This document shows positions 37,152 to 45,670 of a DNA stretch of 48,387 nucleotides, in pieces. Source of the stretch: Bryobacterales bacterium (GTDB taxonomy: Bacteria; Acidobacteriota; Terriglobia; Bryobacterales; Bryobacteraceae); contig JAEUQE010000037.1 in the NCBI GenBank assembly GCA_016789785.1, forward strand, positions 1 to 48,387, in the 5' to 3' direction. A model generated the notes under the pieces. The model had not been told where the DNA came from, searched no databases, and saw only the letters and a program-made list of their open reading frames with translations. The stretch's first letter is position 1; every line of letters begins with the position of its first letter. A program made the translations under genes and the position numbers.

Positions 37152-40121
37152 GTGAGAAGGCTGTTTCGCTTTGCAGCGCCTTGCGCCACCCTGATATTGG
37201 GTGCGTTGGTCCTGCCCGCTCGCGAGCCTCAGTTGGTTTGCGGTACCTCTCGTGGCCTGGCGCAGGAGGAGTTGTTTCTGCACCGCCGGTCCGCCGAGGC
37301 GATGCAGCGAAAGGGCCTGCAAAGAGCAGCCACGGGTCCCATTGGCCGCGACATCGGCGACATCGCCGTGATGTTTGATTCCGGCGGCGTGGTTGCCCGG
37401 CGCAATCCGTTCAACCTGCAGAACCGCGGGCTGATCTTCACACCCGCGCCTGGCAATCGCTATGGGTTTCGGGTGGCCGAATCGGGCTTCGATTCAGAGG
37501 CTTCCACATCCGGCACTCGCATCGACGGCTTGCTCGACGATGACACACGGCGCTTTGCGTTGCCCTTCAGCTTCACTTACCACGGGCGCGCCTATCGAGA
37601 GGTATGGGTGAACTCCGATGGCAACGTGACGTTCGGCGAAGGCGATTCCGCATCCGTGTCGAAGTCAATCGGGTTGCTTGCGGGAGGGCCACCGCGCATT
37701 GCCCCACTTTTCGTCGACCTCGATCCCACGCGGCCGAACAGCCGCGGCGTACGCGTCTTCTCGAATGCCCAGCAGTTCGTGGTGACATGGGAGTCTGCCG
37801 AGTTCGGTTCGGGATCCCGCCCCGCGCAGCTCTTTCAACTGAAGCTCCTGCCGAATGGCTCTTTCGAGTTCGCCTATCCCGCCGTGTCGGCCACAGACGC
37901 CGTGGTCGGCATCTCTCCGGGCCGCGCCACTGGCACGACAGAGATCGTATCGTTCGCGGCGGCCAATCCGGAGACCTTCGCCGCCACTATCGCCGAACGC
38001 TTCTCCGGCAGCGAAGCGATCGACTCCGTTCTCCTCGCGCAACGCTTCTTTCAGACTCACGACGACGCCTACGACTACCTGGTTGTCTACAACACCATCG
38101 GCATTGCCGCGCGGCCTTTCGCCGTCGCGACGCAACTTTCCGTGCGAAGCACCTATCGCGAAGGCTTCGGCGACATCCCGGTCGACATTGGGCGGCAGTA
38201 CGGCTCTGCCAACCGCATGCAGGCCTTTCTCAACATGGGCCAGCTTTCGCAGTATCCGCGCGACCCTCGTGCGACAGTGCCGGCCCGCGGAACCATCGGC
38301 GACACGCCGCTTACCGTGCTCGCGCACGAGACCGGGCATCTGTGGCTGGCGCTGGCCAGCATCCGCGACGAGGTGGATCCCGATGAGCGCCCGATGCTCG
38401 GTGCCGCGCTCGCGCACTGGAGCTTCAATCTCAACACCGACGCATCGTACCTTGAGGGCAATCGCATTCAGGACAACGGCGAGAATGCCAACCCCCGCTT
38501 CACCACAACCGCGACGGTCCAGCGTTACTCCGAACTGGATCAATACCTGATGGGTTTCCGGGCGCCCGATGAGGTGCCGCCGACCTTTTTGGTGAGGCGC
38601 ACGCCCTTCGCGGATGACGATCCGCCGCGCAGGGGCGCCAACTTCAACGGCACCCGGCAGGATATCCGGGTGGAAGACCTCATCGCCGCGGAAGGGCGCC
38701 GCTCGCCCGACCATACGGTGGCTCAGCGCCGGTTCCGAATGGCAATTGTCCTTCTTGTGCGGGAGGGGACTGAGCCGAACGCCGCCGATCTCGATCAGAT
38801 CGAGACTCTGCGCCGCGAGTTCGAGCCATTCTTCGCCGAGGGCACGTCTGGCCGCGCCGCGATCGATACCACGCTCAAGCGGAATCTGCGGTTCAGTATC
38901 GCGCCGGCCTCGGGGATGCTCGTAGGCACTACGCTTTCCGCGACCATCAGCTTGGATCAGCCGGCGTCCACTCCCCTCACCGTTTTGTTGCGGACCCAGG
39001 CAGGCGTGGCGCAGACGGCTTCATCGGTCACGATCCCAACCGGGGCGCGATCGGCGCCAGTTTCGATTCGAGCACTGCGCGCCGGGCTGGAAGAGATCAC
39101 CGCCGAGCCTTCCGATCCGGCTTACGTGACCGAGTTTGGGAAGCTACAGGTCCGCGACAGCGCCTCGGAGTTGAGGTTGCAAGTGGTGGCCGGCGACAAG
39201 CAACTCGCCGTTGCCGGGGAGCCATTGCCCCAGGAGATCGAGGTGCGGGCGACGGATATCAATCTGATTCCTTATCCCGGATTGACGATCCGAGCCACAG
39301 CCACTGGATCGCTCGGCGCCGCATCGGCGACAACCGGCGAGGACGGGATCGCGAGGTTCCGCTGGACGCCGAGTGACGACGCGGCCAACATGCTGCGTGC
39401 CTTCATTGACGGCACACAAGTGGCGGTTACGGCGAGCGCATTGTCACGGCCGTCGTTTCAGGCGCAGGCAGTGCTGAACGCCGCGTCCTACCGGGCGGGC
39501 CTGGTGCCTGGCGCGTTCTCCGCCGTGTTCGGCGCGAGTCTGGCGGGCGGACGGACCGCGCAGGCGACATCGCTCCCGTGGCCTCAGCAACTGGCTGGCG
39601 TGCGCGTCACGGTGAACGGGCAGCCCGCGGATCTTTACTTCGTCAGCGATGGCCAGATTAACTTCCTTGTTCCGCGCGGAGTAAGTGGACCCACCGCCGA
39701 AGTTGCAGTAGTCACGCCCCTGGGGAATTCGCCGGCTGTTCGTGTGCCGGTCGCCGCCGCGCTCCCGGGTATCTTTTTTAATACGGCAACCAATGAGGCG
39801 GCCGTGGTTGTAACTGGAACGGGCCAACTTACGAGTGTTCGTCCCGCGCGGCCGGGCGACATACTCGAGGTGTATGGGACGGGGCTGGGCGGGGTGCGGC
39901 TTGCCGCTTCGGGCCGCGTGGAGGAGACCGTTCTCACACCCCGGTTCTTCTTTGGAGATCTGGAAGCCGAAGTGCTTTTCAGCGGCCTCACTCCGGGTGT
40001 TCCAGGTTTGTATCAGTTGAATGTCCGGGTTCCGGGGAACGGGCCCGCGGGGAGTGTGAAGCTTTCCATTCTGATCGACGGGCAGTGGAGTAACGAGCCG
40101 CTGATTACCGTGGTCCGGTAA
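37152..40121 (+). CDS. Secreted metallopeptidase-like protein with nidogen-like and TIGR03437 domains
   Basis: 989 residues. GTG start 37152 opens a signal peptide (RRLFRFAAPCATLILGALVL). Residues about 125-270 resemble a NIDO-type beta domain (VWVNSDGNVTFGEGDS, PRIAPLFVDLDPT). A zinc-protease-like motif HETGH is at 392-396 in TVLAHETGHLWLALA. Beyond residue about 580 come Ig-like segments, and the last 230 residues are the Solibacter-type C-terminal domain (AVLNAASYRAGLVPGAFSAV, VNGQPADLYFVSDGQINFLV, EVLFSGLTPGVPGLYQLNVR). Probably exported, possibly proteolytic; whether the third zinc ligand is present was not resolved. Confidence 0.85.
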   Translation: MRRLFRFAAPCATLILGALVLPAREPQLVCGTSRGLAQEELFLHRRSAEAMQRKGLQRAATGPIGRDIGDIAVMFDSGGVVARRNPFNLQNRGLIFTPAPGNRYGFRVAESGFDSEASTSGTRIDGLLDDDTRRFALPFSFTYHGRAYREVWVNSDGNVTFGEGDSASVSKSIGLLAGGPPRIAPLFVDLDPTRPNSRGVRVFSNAQQFVVTWESAEFGSGSRPAQLFQLKLLPNGSFEFAYPAVSATDAVVGISPGRATGTTEIVSFAAANPETFAATIAERFSGSEAIDSVLLAQRFFQTHDDAYDYLVVYNTIGIAARPFAVATQLSVRSTYREGFGDIPVDIGRQYGSANRMQAFLNMGQLSQYPRDPRATVPARGTIGDTPLTVLAHETGHLWLALASIRDEVDPDERPMLGAALAHWSFNLNTDASYLEGNRIQDNGENANPRFTTTATVQRYSELDQYLMGFRAPDEVPPTFLVRRTPFADDDPPRRGANFNGTRQDIRVEDLIAAEGRRSPDHTVAQRRFRMAIVLLVREGTEPNAADLDQIETLRREFEPFFAEGTSGRAAIDTTLKRNLRFSIAPASGMLVGTTLSATISLDQPASTPLTVLLRTQAGVAQTASSVTIPTGARSAPVSIRALRAGLEEITAEPSDPAYVTEFGKLQVRDSASELRLQVVAGDKQLAVAGEPLPQEIEVRATDINLIPYPGLTIRATATGSLGAASATTGEDGIARFRWTPSDDAANMLRAFIDGTQVAVTASALSRPSFQAQAVLNAASYRAGLVPGAFSAVFGASLAGGRTAQATSLPWPQQLAGVRVTVNGQPADLYFVSDGQINFLVPRGVSGPTAEVAVVTPLGNSPAVRVPVAAALPGIFFNTATNEAAVVVTGTGQLTSVRPARPGDILEVYGTGLGGVRLAASGRVEETVLTPRFFFGDLEAEVLFSGLTPGVPGLYQLNVRVPGNGPAGSVKLSILIDGQWSNEPLITVVR

Positions 40122-40172
40122 GTCACTCGGGCTACTCCCCGGCGAATCCCGCCAGTGGACTACCATGAGAGC

Positions 40173-42335
40173 ATGCCGGTGCCGCAAGCTCCGCGGGCAT
40201 TCCAATTGCCTCTTCTGGTATTACTGCCCCTGCTGACTCAGCCGCTCTGCCGCGGTCTGCTCATGGCACAATCAACGGCTGGCTCGACCTCGATCACAGG
40301 ATCGCTGGACCCGCTGCGTCCGCCGCCGCCCAAGCCTCCTCAGCCGCAGCGGTTCAACCCGGGACACTCGGTGCGGCCTTTCGATGAGTACCTCCGGCGG
40401 AAGGAGGCCGCCTTGCAAAGAGCGCCGGTCCGAATTGGCCCGCCGGGTCTCGAAACCGTGGATTGGACCGCGATCGGAAGATCACCTTCGGCCATACTGC
40501 GCCAACCCGTCGCGCTCACACCGTCGCGTAGCTTCGAGGGAATCCAGCAGACGGAGTATGTGCCTCCCGACCCGGACATCGCCGCCGGACCGGAGGATCT
40601 GATTCTCGTTGTGAACACGCAGATCGCGCGGTTCGACAAGTCGGGACAGAAGACAAGTCAACTTTCCGCACGCCAGTGGTTCGATAGCGTCTTCCCGCAT
40701 CTCTGTCCGTCGGGCAATGAGCCATATTGTGACTTTCTGGACCCGACGATCCGCTATGACCAGTTCCACGGGAGATTCGTCTTCGTGATCGCCGCCCGGG
40801 ATCGATGGGCCGGCAAGGAGAGTTTCGCCGTGTCCGTCTCGAACGGCGCGACGTTCGCCAGTGGATGGAGGCACTGGATTCTCGACGCCGGACTTAACGG
40901 AACGGTGCAGACGAACTTCCGCCTGGACTATCCGCAATTCGGCTATGATCATGACGCCGTCTATCTGACCGGTAACATGTTTGACGCTTTTGATACATTC
41001 CGGTACGCCAAGCTTCGCATTCTGAAAAAGACGGAACTTTACAACCCCGCCACGACGGCATTGAATTACCGGGAATTGATCGATTTACGAAACGAAGACG
41101 GCACCAGAGTGGAAACGCTGATTGCCGCGTCCACGCGTGGCCTGGTTGGACAATCGACTGCCATCCTGGTGAACTCTTCCGTGGAGCCGAACGTGGACTA
41201 TCTCACGCTGTGGCGGATCCAGAATCCAACCGGCGACAATCCAGTGCCGGTGAGAACCACGATCCGTGGAATCTGGCGTTACGACATGCCGGCGGACCCT
41301 CCGCAGCGCGGGTCGCTTCTGCGCATGGACACGGGAGACGGACGGATTCTGAAGGCGGTGGTTCGGAATGGCGTATTGTTTGTAACAAGGAATACGGGCT
41401 ACGCGATCGAACCTACGACAGTCACTTATGATCGCATCGACCTCCGTGCAAACCGCGTAACGCTGCAGGCGCGCCACACAGGCGGCAGTTTCTTCTCGCC
41501 GTCGTTCGATGTCCCGGCCACCCTTGGGCCCGGCAACTCGCTTCCCGGCAAGCTGATCACCGGCGCCGTGACAGATGCGAACGGCGCTGTAGGATATCTG
41601 GGGATCCCCGAGGTGAAGTCCGGCGAGGCTCCCTGGGAACTGCTAGCCAAATGGGGCGACTACTTTGGTGGCGCCGTGGATCCCGTGGACGGCGGACTCT
41701 GGACCTACGGGCAGTTCGCGAAACAGCGCGGCCAGGCTGGGGGCGCGTATGGGACATGGGTCGCGTATTTCCCGTGGTCCACCAGTCCGGAGTTCGCCGA
41801 TGTTCCTTCGGCCAACTTATTCTACAATCACATCAACGTACTCAGGCTCTGGTCGATTTCGAGTGGATGCTCATCCACGGGTTACTGTCCCGGTGATAAT
41901 GTAACTCGCGGACAGATGGCGGCCTTCGTAATCCGCTCGATCGCAGGGGATACGTTTTCGTTCCCGGAGCAGCCGTATTTCACCGATGTGCCTTCCACGC
42001 ATCCGTTTTTCCGGTTTATTCAGAAAATGCGGGAATTGAATATCACATCCGGCTGTGGCATGACGACTTACTGCCCGGATGCAAGTGTCACTCGCGGTGA
42101 GATGGCGGTGTTCGTCATCAGGGGTAAGTTCCGTGCGCTTTTCGGTGATGCATTTTCGATTCCAAGCTCCCCTTATTTCTCCGATGTCCCGGCGGCACAT
42201 CCATTCTTCCGCTTTGTGCAGAAGCTTCGCGAACTCGGCATCACTGGCGGATGTTCCGCCACGGCCTACTGTCCGAATAGTGCGGTTACGCGGGAGCAGA
42301 TGGCAGCGTTTTTGGTGAGGGCTTATTTGAACTAG
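40173..42335 (+). CDS. Secreted protein with three C-terminal SLH-like repeats
   Basis: 720 residues from ATG 40173; signal peptide (FQLPLLVLLPLLTQPLCRG). The large middle part (residues about 120-520) looks like a beta-propeller or lectin-like secreted domain with no named family (PPDPDIAAGPEDLILVVNTQ, GGLWTYGQFAKQRGQ). The C-terminus has three S-layer-homology-like repeats, each of the form FxDVPxxHPFFRFIQKxREL, then ITxGC, YCP and VTRxQMAxFVIR. They would tether the protein to the cell surface or act as a cell-envelope module common in Acidobacteria. A hairpin follows the stop. Confidence 0.85.
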   Translation: MPVPQAPRAFQLPLLVLLPLLTQPLCRGLLMAQSTAGSTSITGSLDPLRPPPPKPPQPQRFNPGHSVRPFDEYLRRKEAALQRAPVRIGPPGLETVDWTAIGRSPSAILRQPVALTPSRSFEGIQQTEYVPPDPDIAAGPEDLILVVNTQIARFDKSGQKTSQLSARQWFDSVFPHLCPSGNEPYCDFLDPTIRYDQFHGRFVFVIAARDRWAGKESFAVSVSNGATFASGWRHWILDAGLNGTVQTNFRLDYPQFGYDHDAVYLTGNMFDAFDTFRYAKLRILKKTELYNPATTALNYRELIDLRNEDGTRVETLIAASTRGLVGQSTAILVNSSVEPNVDYLTLWRIQNPTGDNPVPVRTTIRGIWRYDMPADPPQRGSLLRMDTGDGRILKAVVRNGVLFVTRNTGYAIEPTTVTYDRIDLRANRVTLQARHTGGSFFSPSFDVPATLGPGNSLPGKLITGAVTDANGAVGYLGIPEVKSGEAPWELLAKWGDYFGGAVDPVDGGLWTYGQFAKQRGQAGGAYGTWVAYFPWSTSPEFADVPSANLFYNHINVLRLWSISSGCSSTGYCPGDNVTRGQMAAFVIRSIAGDTFSFPEQPYFTDVPSTHPFFRFIQKMRELNITSGCGMTTYCPDASVTRGEMAVFVIRGKFRALFGDAFSIPSSPYFSDVPAAHPFFRFVQKLRELGITGGCSATAYCPNSAVTREQMAAFLVRAYLN

Positions 42336-42374
42336 GAGTGGCCACAAAATCTTTCAGATTTCTTGGCCGCACTC
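42336..42374 (+). terminator. Hairpin after the SLH-like protein gene
   Basis: Interrupted stem beginning GAGTGGCCA right after the stop and closing TTGGCC-g-CACTC, with inner arms AAATCT/AGATTT around a 3-base loop. No T-run follows, so it may be an mRNA-stabilising or Rho-type end rather than an intrinsic terminator. Confidence 0.45.
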
Positions 42375-42400
42375 AGCGGTCAGCGTTCAGCCCTCAGCTT
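42373..42400. repeat. Four heptamer tandem repeats, TCAGCNN
   Basis: TCAGCGG TCAGCGT TCAGCCC TCAGCTT, exact period of seven with invariant TCAGC. A fifth TCAGC follows at 42406 out of register. Non-coding. Similar to heptanucleotide tandem repeats known from other genomes; variable copy number is likely. Confidence 0.75.
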
Positions 42401-42462
42401 CTGAATCAGCACGACGGGCGCCGGGGGGCAAACGTGAACAGTATTGAGGCTAGAATCTCAGC

Positions 42463-42600
42463 ATGACCGAGACAGTTCTTGAATTTCGGCAGGGTTCAGC
42501 GCTCCGCTCGCCAAGCGAAGTGTGTGAGATCAATTCTCTGAAAAGCTCACGATGGCTGGCGGCTCCGCGCCCAATCTCCCGCGCTACACTTACGCTATGA
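42463..42600 (+). CDS. Possible 45-residue leader ORF before the kelch gene
   Basis: ATG 42463 to TGA 42600, MTETVLEFRQGSALRSPSEV at its start. The stop overlaps the ATG of the kelch-repeat gene (ATGA 42597-42600), which would allow coupling. It has no strong ribosome site, and the translation is not clearly protein-like. May be chance. Confidence 0.25.
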   Translation: MTETVLEFRQGSALRSPSEVCEINSLKSSRWLAAPRPISRATLTL

Positions 42601-44252
42601 AGTGGCTATCTCTACTGATGGTCGTATCGGGGGCGTTTGCGCAAGGCATCTGGGAACGGCGCGCGTCCTATCCTGTCCAGGCAACCGAAGTATCCTCCGC
42701 CGCACTCAACGGCAAGGTCTACTCCATATGCGGCATTCTGCCCAATGGCAGCCGCACCACCACCTTGTTCATCTACGATCCCTATCGCGATGAGTGGTCG
42801 AGGGCCGCACCCGCCCCGATCGACGGAGGAGGGGATCACTGCAACTTCGCGGCGGCGAATGGGCGCCTCTATCTCCTCGGCGCAATCCGTATCGGCACGT
42901 CCTTCGTCGACGGCAACACCTACGAGTACGATCCGGCGCAGGACCGCTGGTCGAACGTTGCCCGCATGAACACGCCGCGAGCGTCCAGCGGTGTCGCGGT
43001 GATTGGCAACCGCATTTACGTGATGGGCGGACTTACTGGCAACACGCCGCTGGCCGCCGCCGAAGTATTCGATACAGTGACGAAGCAGTGGACACGCCTG
43101 CCGGACATGCCGACCCCGCGCGACCATCTGACCGCGCAAGCCGTGAACGGCCGTGTGTATGCGATCTCGGGCAGGTCGGGCGCGACCAATCTCACCGCGA
43201 ACGAGGAATACGATCCGGCTACCAACGCGTGGCGCACACGCACCGGCATCCCGACCCCTCGTGGCGGGATCGGCAGCGGCAATCTTCGCAATCGGATCCA
43301 GGTTTTCGGTGGGGAAGGCCCGAGCACGCGTCCGGAACAGACCTTCGAGGAGCACGAAGAGTACGACCCTGCTTCCGACACCTGGGGCCGTCTCGCCCTC
43401 ATGGTCACTCCGCGTCACGGGCTCACGGGCGCGACGCTCGATGGCCGCATCTTCGCGCCCAGCGGAGGTCCGCGAATCGGCGGCACGTTCTCCGACACCC
43501 ACGAGGCGTTCTTCCTCCCGCTGCCCTCGCCGCCGTCACTCGCCACGGATGGCATTCGCAACGCGGCGAGCCTGCGCGGAGAACTCGCACCCGGCGCGGT
43601 GGTCGCGCTGTTCGGAAGCAACCTCGGCCAAGGCGAGCAGATCGCGACCCGGTTTCCCGTCCCCACAACCATGAACGCCACCACGGTTCGCGTCAACGGC
43701 ACGGCCGTACCCTTGCTCTACACCGGGCCGAATCAGATCAACCTGCAGCTTCCCTATAACCTGGTGCCGGGGCCGATCAACATCACAGTAAGTCATGTAA
43801 CTTCGACCAGCACCACTTACACCGGTCCTGACGCCACGGCGGCCGCTCCTGGCGTCTTCGCGCTGAGTGGGAACGGCGAGGGGCAGGGTGCGGTGCTGAT
43901 CGCGGGCACAGGCCTGATCGCCCGGCCCACCCGTGACGCGTACTCCCGCGCCGCACGCCGTGGCGAGATCGTCGAGATCTACTCGACCGGGCTCGGCCGC
44001 CTCGACTTTCCTCCGCGGACGGGTGAACCTGCGCCGTCGAATCCGCTGGCTCGCACTGTGGAGACCCCGGAAGTCACGATTGGCGGCGCGCCGGCCGAAG
44101 TACTGTTTTCGGGACTGACTCCCGGTGCGCTCGGCCTCTATCAGATCAACGCCCGCATTGGGGCCACCGCGCAGACGGGGGTGAATGTGCCGCTGGTGGT
44201 TCGCATCGGCGGACGGACCGCGAACACGGTCACGATTGCGGTGGTGGAGTAG
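42597..44252 (+). CDS. Secreted kelch-repeat protein with TIGR03437 C-terminal domain
   Basis: 551 residues from ATG 42597, which begins a signal peptide (KWLSLLMVVSGAFAQ); an in-frame ATG at 42552 adds non-signal residues. Five to six kelch units follow, with the YDPxxDxW pattern (YDPYRDEWSR, YDPAQDRWSN, FDTVTKQWTR, YDPATNAWRT, YDPASDTWGR) and GG/GNRIYVMGG turns, forming a beta-propeller. The last 230 residues are the same domain as in the 37152 gene (SLRGELAPGAVVALFGSNLG, YTGPNQINLQLPYNLV, EVLFSGLTPGALGLYQINAR). Likely a surface or extracellular binding protein. Confidence 0.9.
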   Translation: MKWLSLLMVVSGAFAQGIWERRASYPVQATEVSSAALNGKVYSICGILPNGSRTTTLFIYDPYRDEWSRAAPAPIDGGGDHCNFAAANGRLYLLGAIRIGTSFVDGNTYEYDPAQDRWSNVARMNTPRASSGVAVIGNRIYVMGGLTGNTPLAAAEVFDTVTKQWTRLPDMPTPRDHLTAQAVNGRVYAISGRSGATNLTANEEYDPATNAWRTRTGIPTPRGGIGSGNLRNRIQVFGGEGPSTRPEQTFEEHEEYDPASDTWGRLALMVTPRHGLTGATLDGRIFAPSGGPRIGGTFSDTHEAFFLPLPSPPSLATDGIRNAASLRGELAPGAVVALFGSNLGQGEQIATRFPVPTTMNATTVRVNGTAVPLLYTGPNQINLQLPYNLVPGPINITVSHVTSTSTTYTGPDATAAAPGVFALSGNGEGQGAVLIAGTGLIARPTRDAYSRAARRGEIVEIYSTGLGRLDFPPRTGEPAPSNPLARTVETPEVTIGGAPAEVLFSGLTPGALGLYQINARIGATAQTGVNVPLVVRIGGRTANTVTIAVVE

Positions 44253-44289
44253 GTCAGGGGGCGGCCATAAGATAGACTGAGAGTCTTCC

Positions 44290-45510
44290 GTGAAGCGACT
44301 CTCTCCCTGGATCCCGGCGCTGGCAATGACGCTCGTGTCGCTAATCAGCTACATCGACCGCAACACGCTTGCGCTGCTCGCGCCAACGATCCTCAAGGAG
44401 ACCCATCTCAACAACGAACAATACGGTTGGATCATCTCGGCGTTCTCCGTGATGTACATGATTGGCAATCCGTTGTGGGGAGTACTGCTTGACCGGATCG
44501 GAGTGCGGGTTGGGATGCTTGGCGCGGTCGGTTTCTGGACGGTGGCCAGCGTGTCGCATGCTTTCGCTTCGGGATTCTGGAGTTTCGCGATCGCACGTGC
44601 AACGCTTGGTTTCGGGGAAGGCGCGACGTTCCCTGGCGGTCTGCGCACCGTGATGCAGACGTTACCCTCGCACTGGCGATCGCGAGGCATTGCGGTTGCC
44701 TACAGTGGCGGGTCGCTGGGAGCCGTGCTGACACCGCTGATTGTGACGCCGATCGCGGCGATGTGGGGTTGGCGCGGTGCGTTCTGGTTCACCGGACTGA
44801 TTGGCGTTTTGTGGATTGCGGTCTGGCTAGTGGTGAGCCGCCGCGACGATGTGCGTCATCCCCCAAGTTTGGAAGGAGCCACCGCCTCTCGCCCGAGCTT
44901 TCGGGATCCGCGGGTGTGGAGCTACATGGCGGCGTATGCGCTGGGCGGTCTGCCGCTGGCCTTTGTGCTCTACAATGCGGCGCTCTATCTGGGTCAGGCG
45001 ATGGGACAAACGCAGTTGACGATCGGGAAGCTACTTTGGATTCCACCGCTTGGTTGGGAAGCGGGTTATTTCTTTTGGGGATGGCTGATGGACCGGACGG
45101 GGGCTCGCACCGGAGCGACCACGGCAGCCTTCCGCAGGTTGTTCTTCGTGATGATGCTTCTCAGCCTGCCCCTTGGCCTTGCATCGCAGGGTACGTCGGT
45201 TGCGGCGCTGATGATCCACATGTTCTTCGCGATGTTCGTGGCCGCAGGCTTCGTGATTGTCAGCGTGGCCTATGCGACCTATGTGTTCTCGGCCGACAAC
45301 TCCGGGTTTCTTGCGGGACTGGGAGCCGGATCGTGGTCGGCGGTGGTGGCGGTGGTCATGCCGAGGTTTGGACGGCTGTTCGACCAGCGGGATTACGAGA
45401 CTGCATTTCTTGTGGCGGCGCTGATTCCGGTGGCAGGCTGGGCACTCTGGCGACTGCTTGACAGCCGGGGGCCTGCACTTCGCGCAGCAGTTATCGAACC
45501 GGCACAGTAG
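44290..45510 (+). CDS. Major facilitator superfamily transporter (ACS/hexuronate-like)
   Basis: 406 residues, GTG start, twelve predicted membrane segments. Opening LISYIDRNTLALLAPTILKE matches the anion:cation symporter group, which includes hexuronate and sugar-acid carriers; NPLWGVLLDRIGVRVGM is the loop 2-3 MFS motif, and LGFGEGATFPG follows. Substrate is probably an organic anion such as a sugar acid, but that is a family guess. It lies downstream of the secreted kelch gene on the same strand, 37 bases apart. Confidence 0.9.
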   Translation: MKRLSPWIPALAMTLVSLISYIDRNTLALLAPTILKETHLNNEQYGWIISAFSVMYMIGNPLWGVLLDRIGVRVGMLGAVGFWTVASVSHAFASGFWSFAIARATLGFGEGATFPGGLRTVMQTLPSHWRSRGIAVAYSGGSLGAVLTPLIVTPIAAMWGWRGAFWFTGLIGVLWIAVWLVVSRRDDVRHPPSLEGATASRPSFRDPRVWSYMAAYALGGLPLAFVLYNAALYLGQAMGQTQLTIGKLLWIPPLGWEAGYFFWGWLMDRTGARTGATTAAFRRLFFVMMLLSLPLGLASQGTSVAALMIHMFFAMFVAAGFVIVSVAYATYVFSADNSGFLAGLGAGSWSAVVAVVMPRFGRLFDQRDYETAFLVAALIPVAGWALWRLLDSRGPALRAAVIEPAQ

Positions 45511-45549
45511 AATCAGTTTTTCTTATCTTGATGGCTCCGCACTTTTCGC

Positions 45550-45585
45550 TAGACTAATAGAGAGGTTCGTCGTATACTAACCTCT
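45550..45585 (+). promoter_or_regulatory. gltB promoter with inverted repeat around the -10
   Basis: TAGACT (45550-45555) and TATACT (45573-45578) are spaced 17 bases. AGAGGTT (45561-45567) and AACCTCT (45579-45585) are perfect inverted arms flanking the -10, a likely operator. The leader to gltB is about 85 bases; GAGGTG at 45654-45659 is the ribosome site. Confidence 0.6.
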
Positions 45586-45670
45586 AATCTCCGCTCCACG
45601 CCGGGGTAGGCCTCTTCCTCCCTGGAAACCAGTAGTCGAGCAGTATTCTCTTTGAGGTGAAATCACCCCC

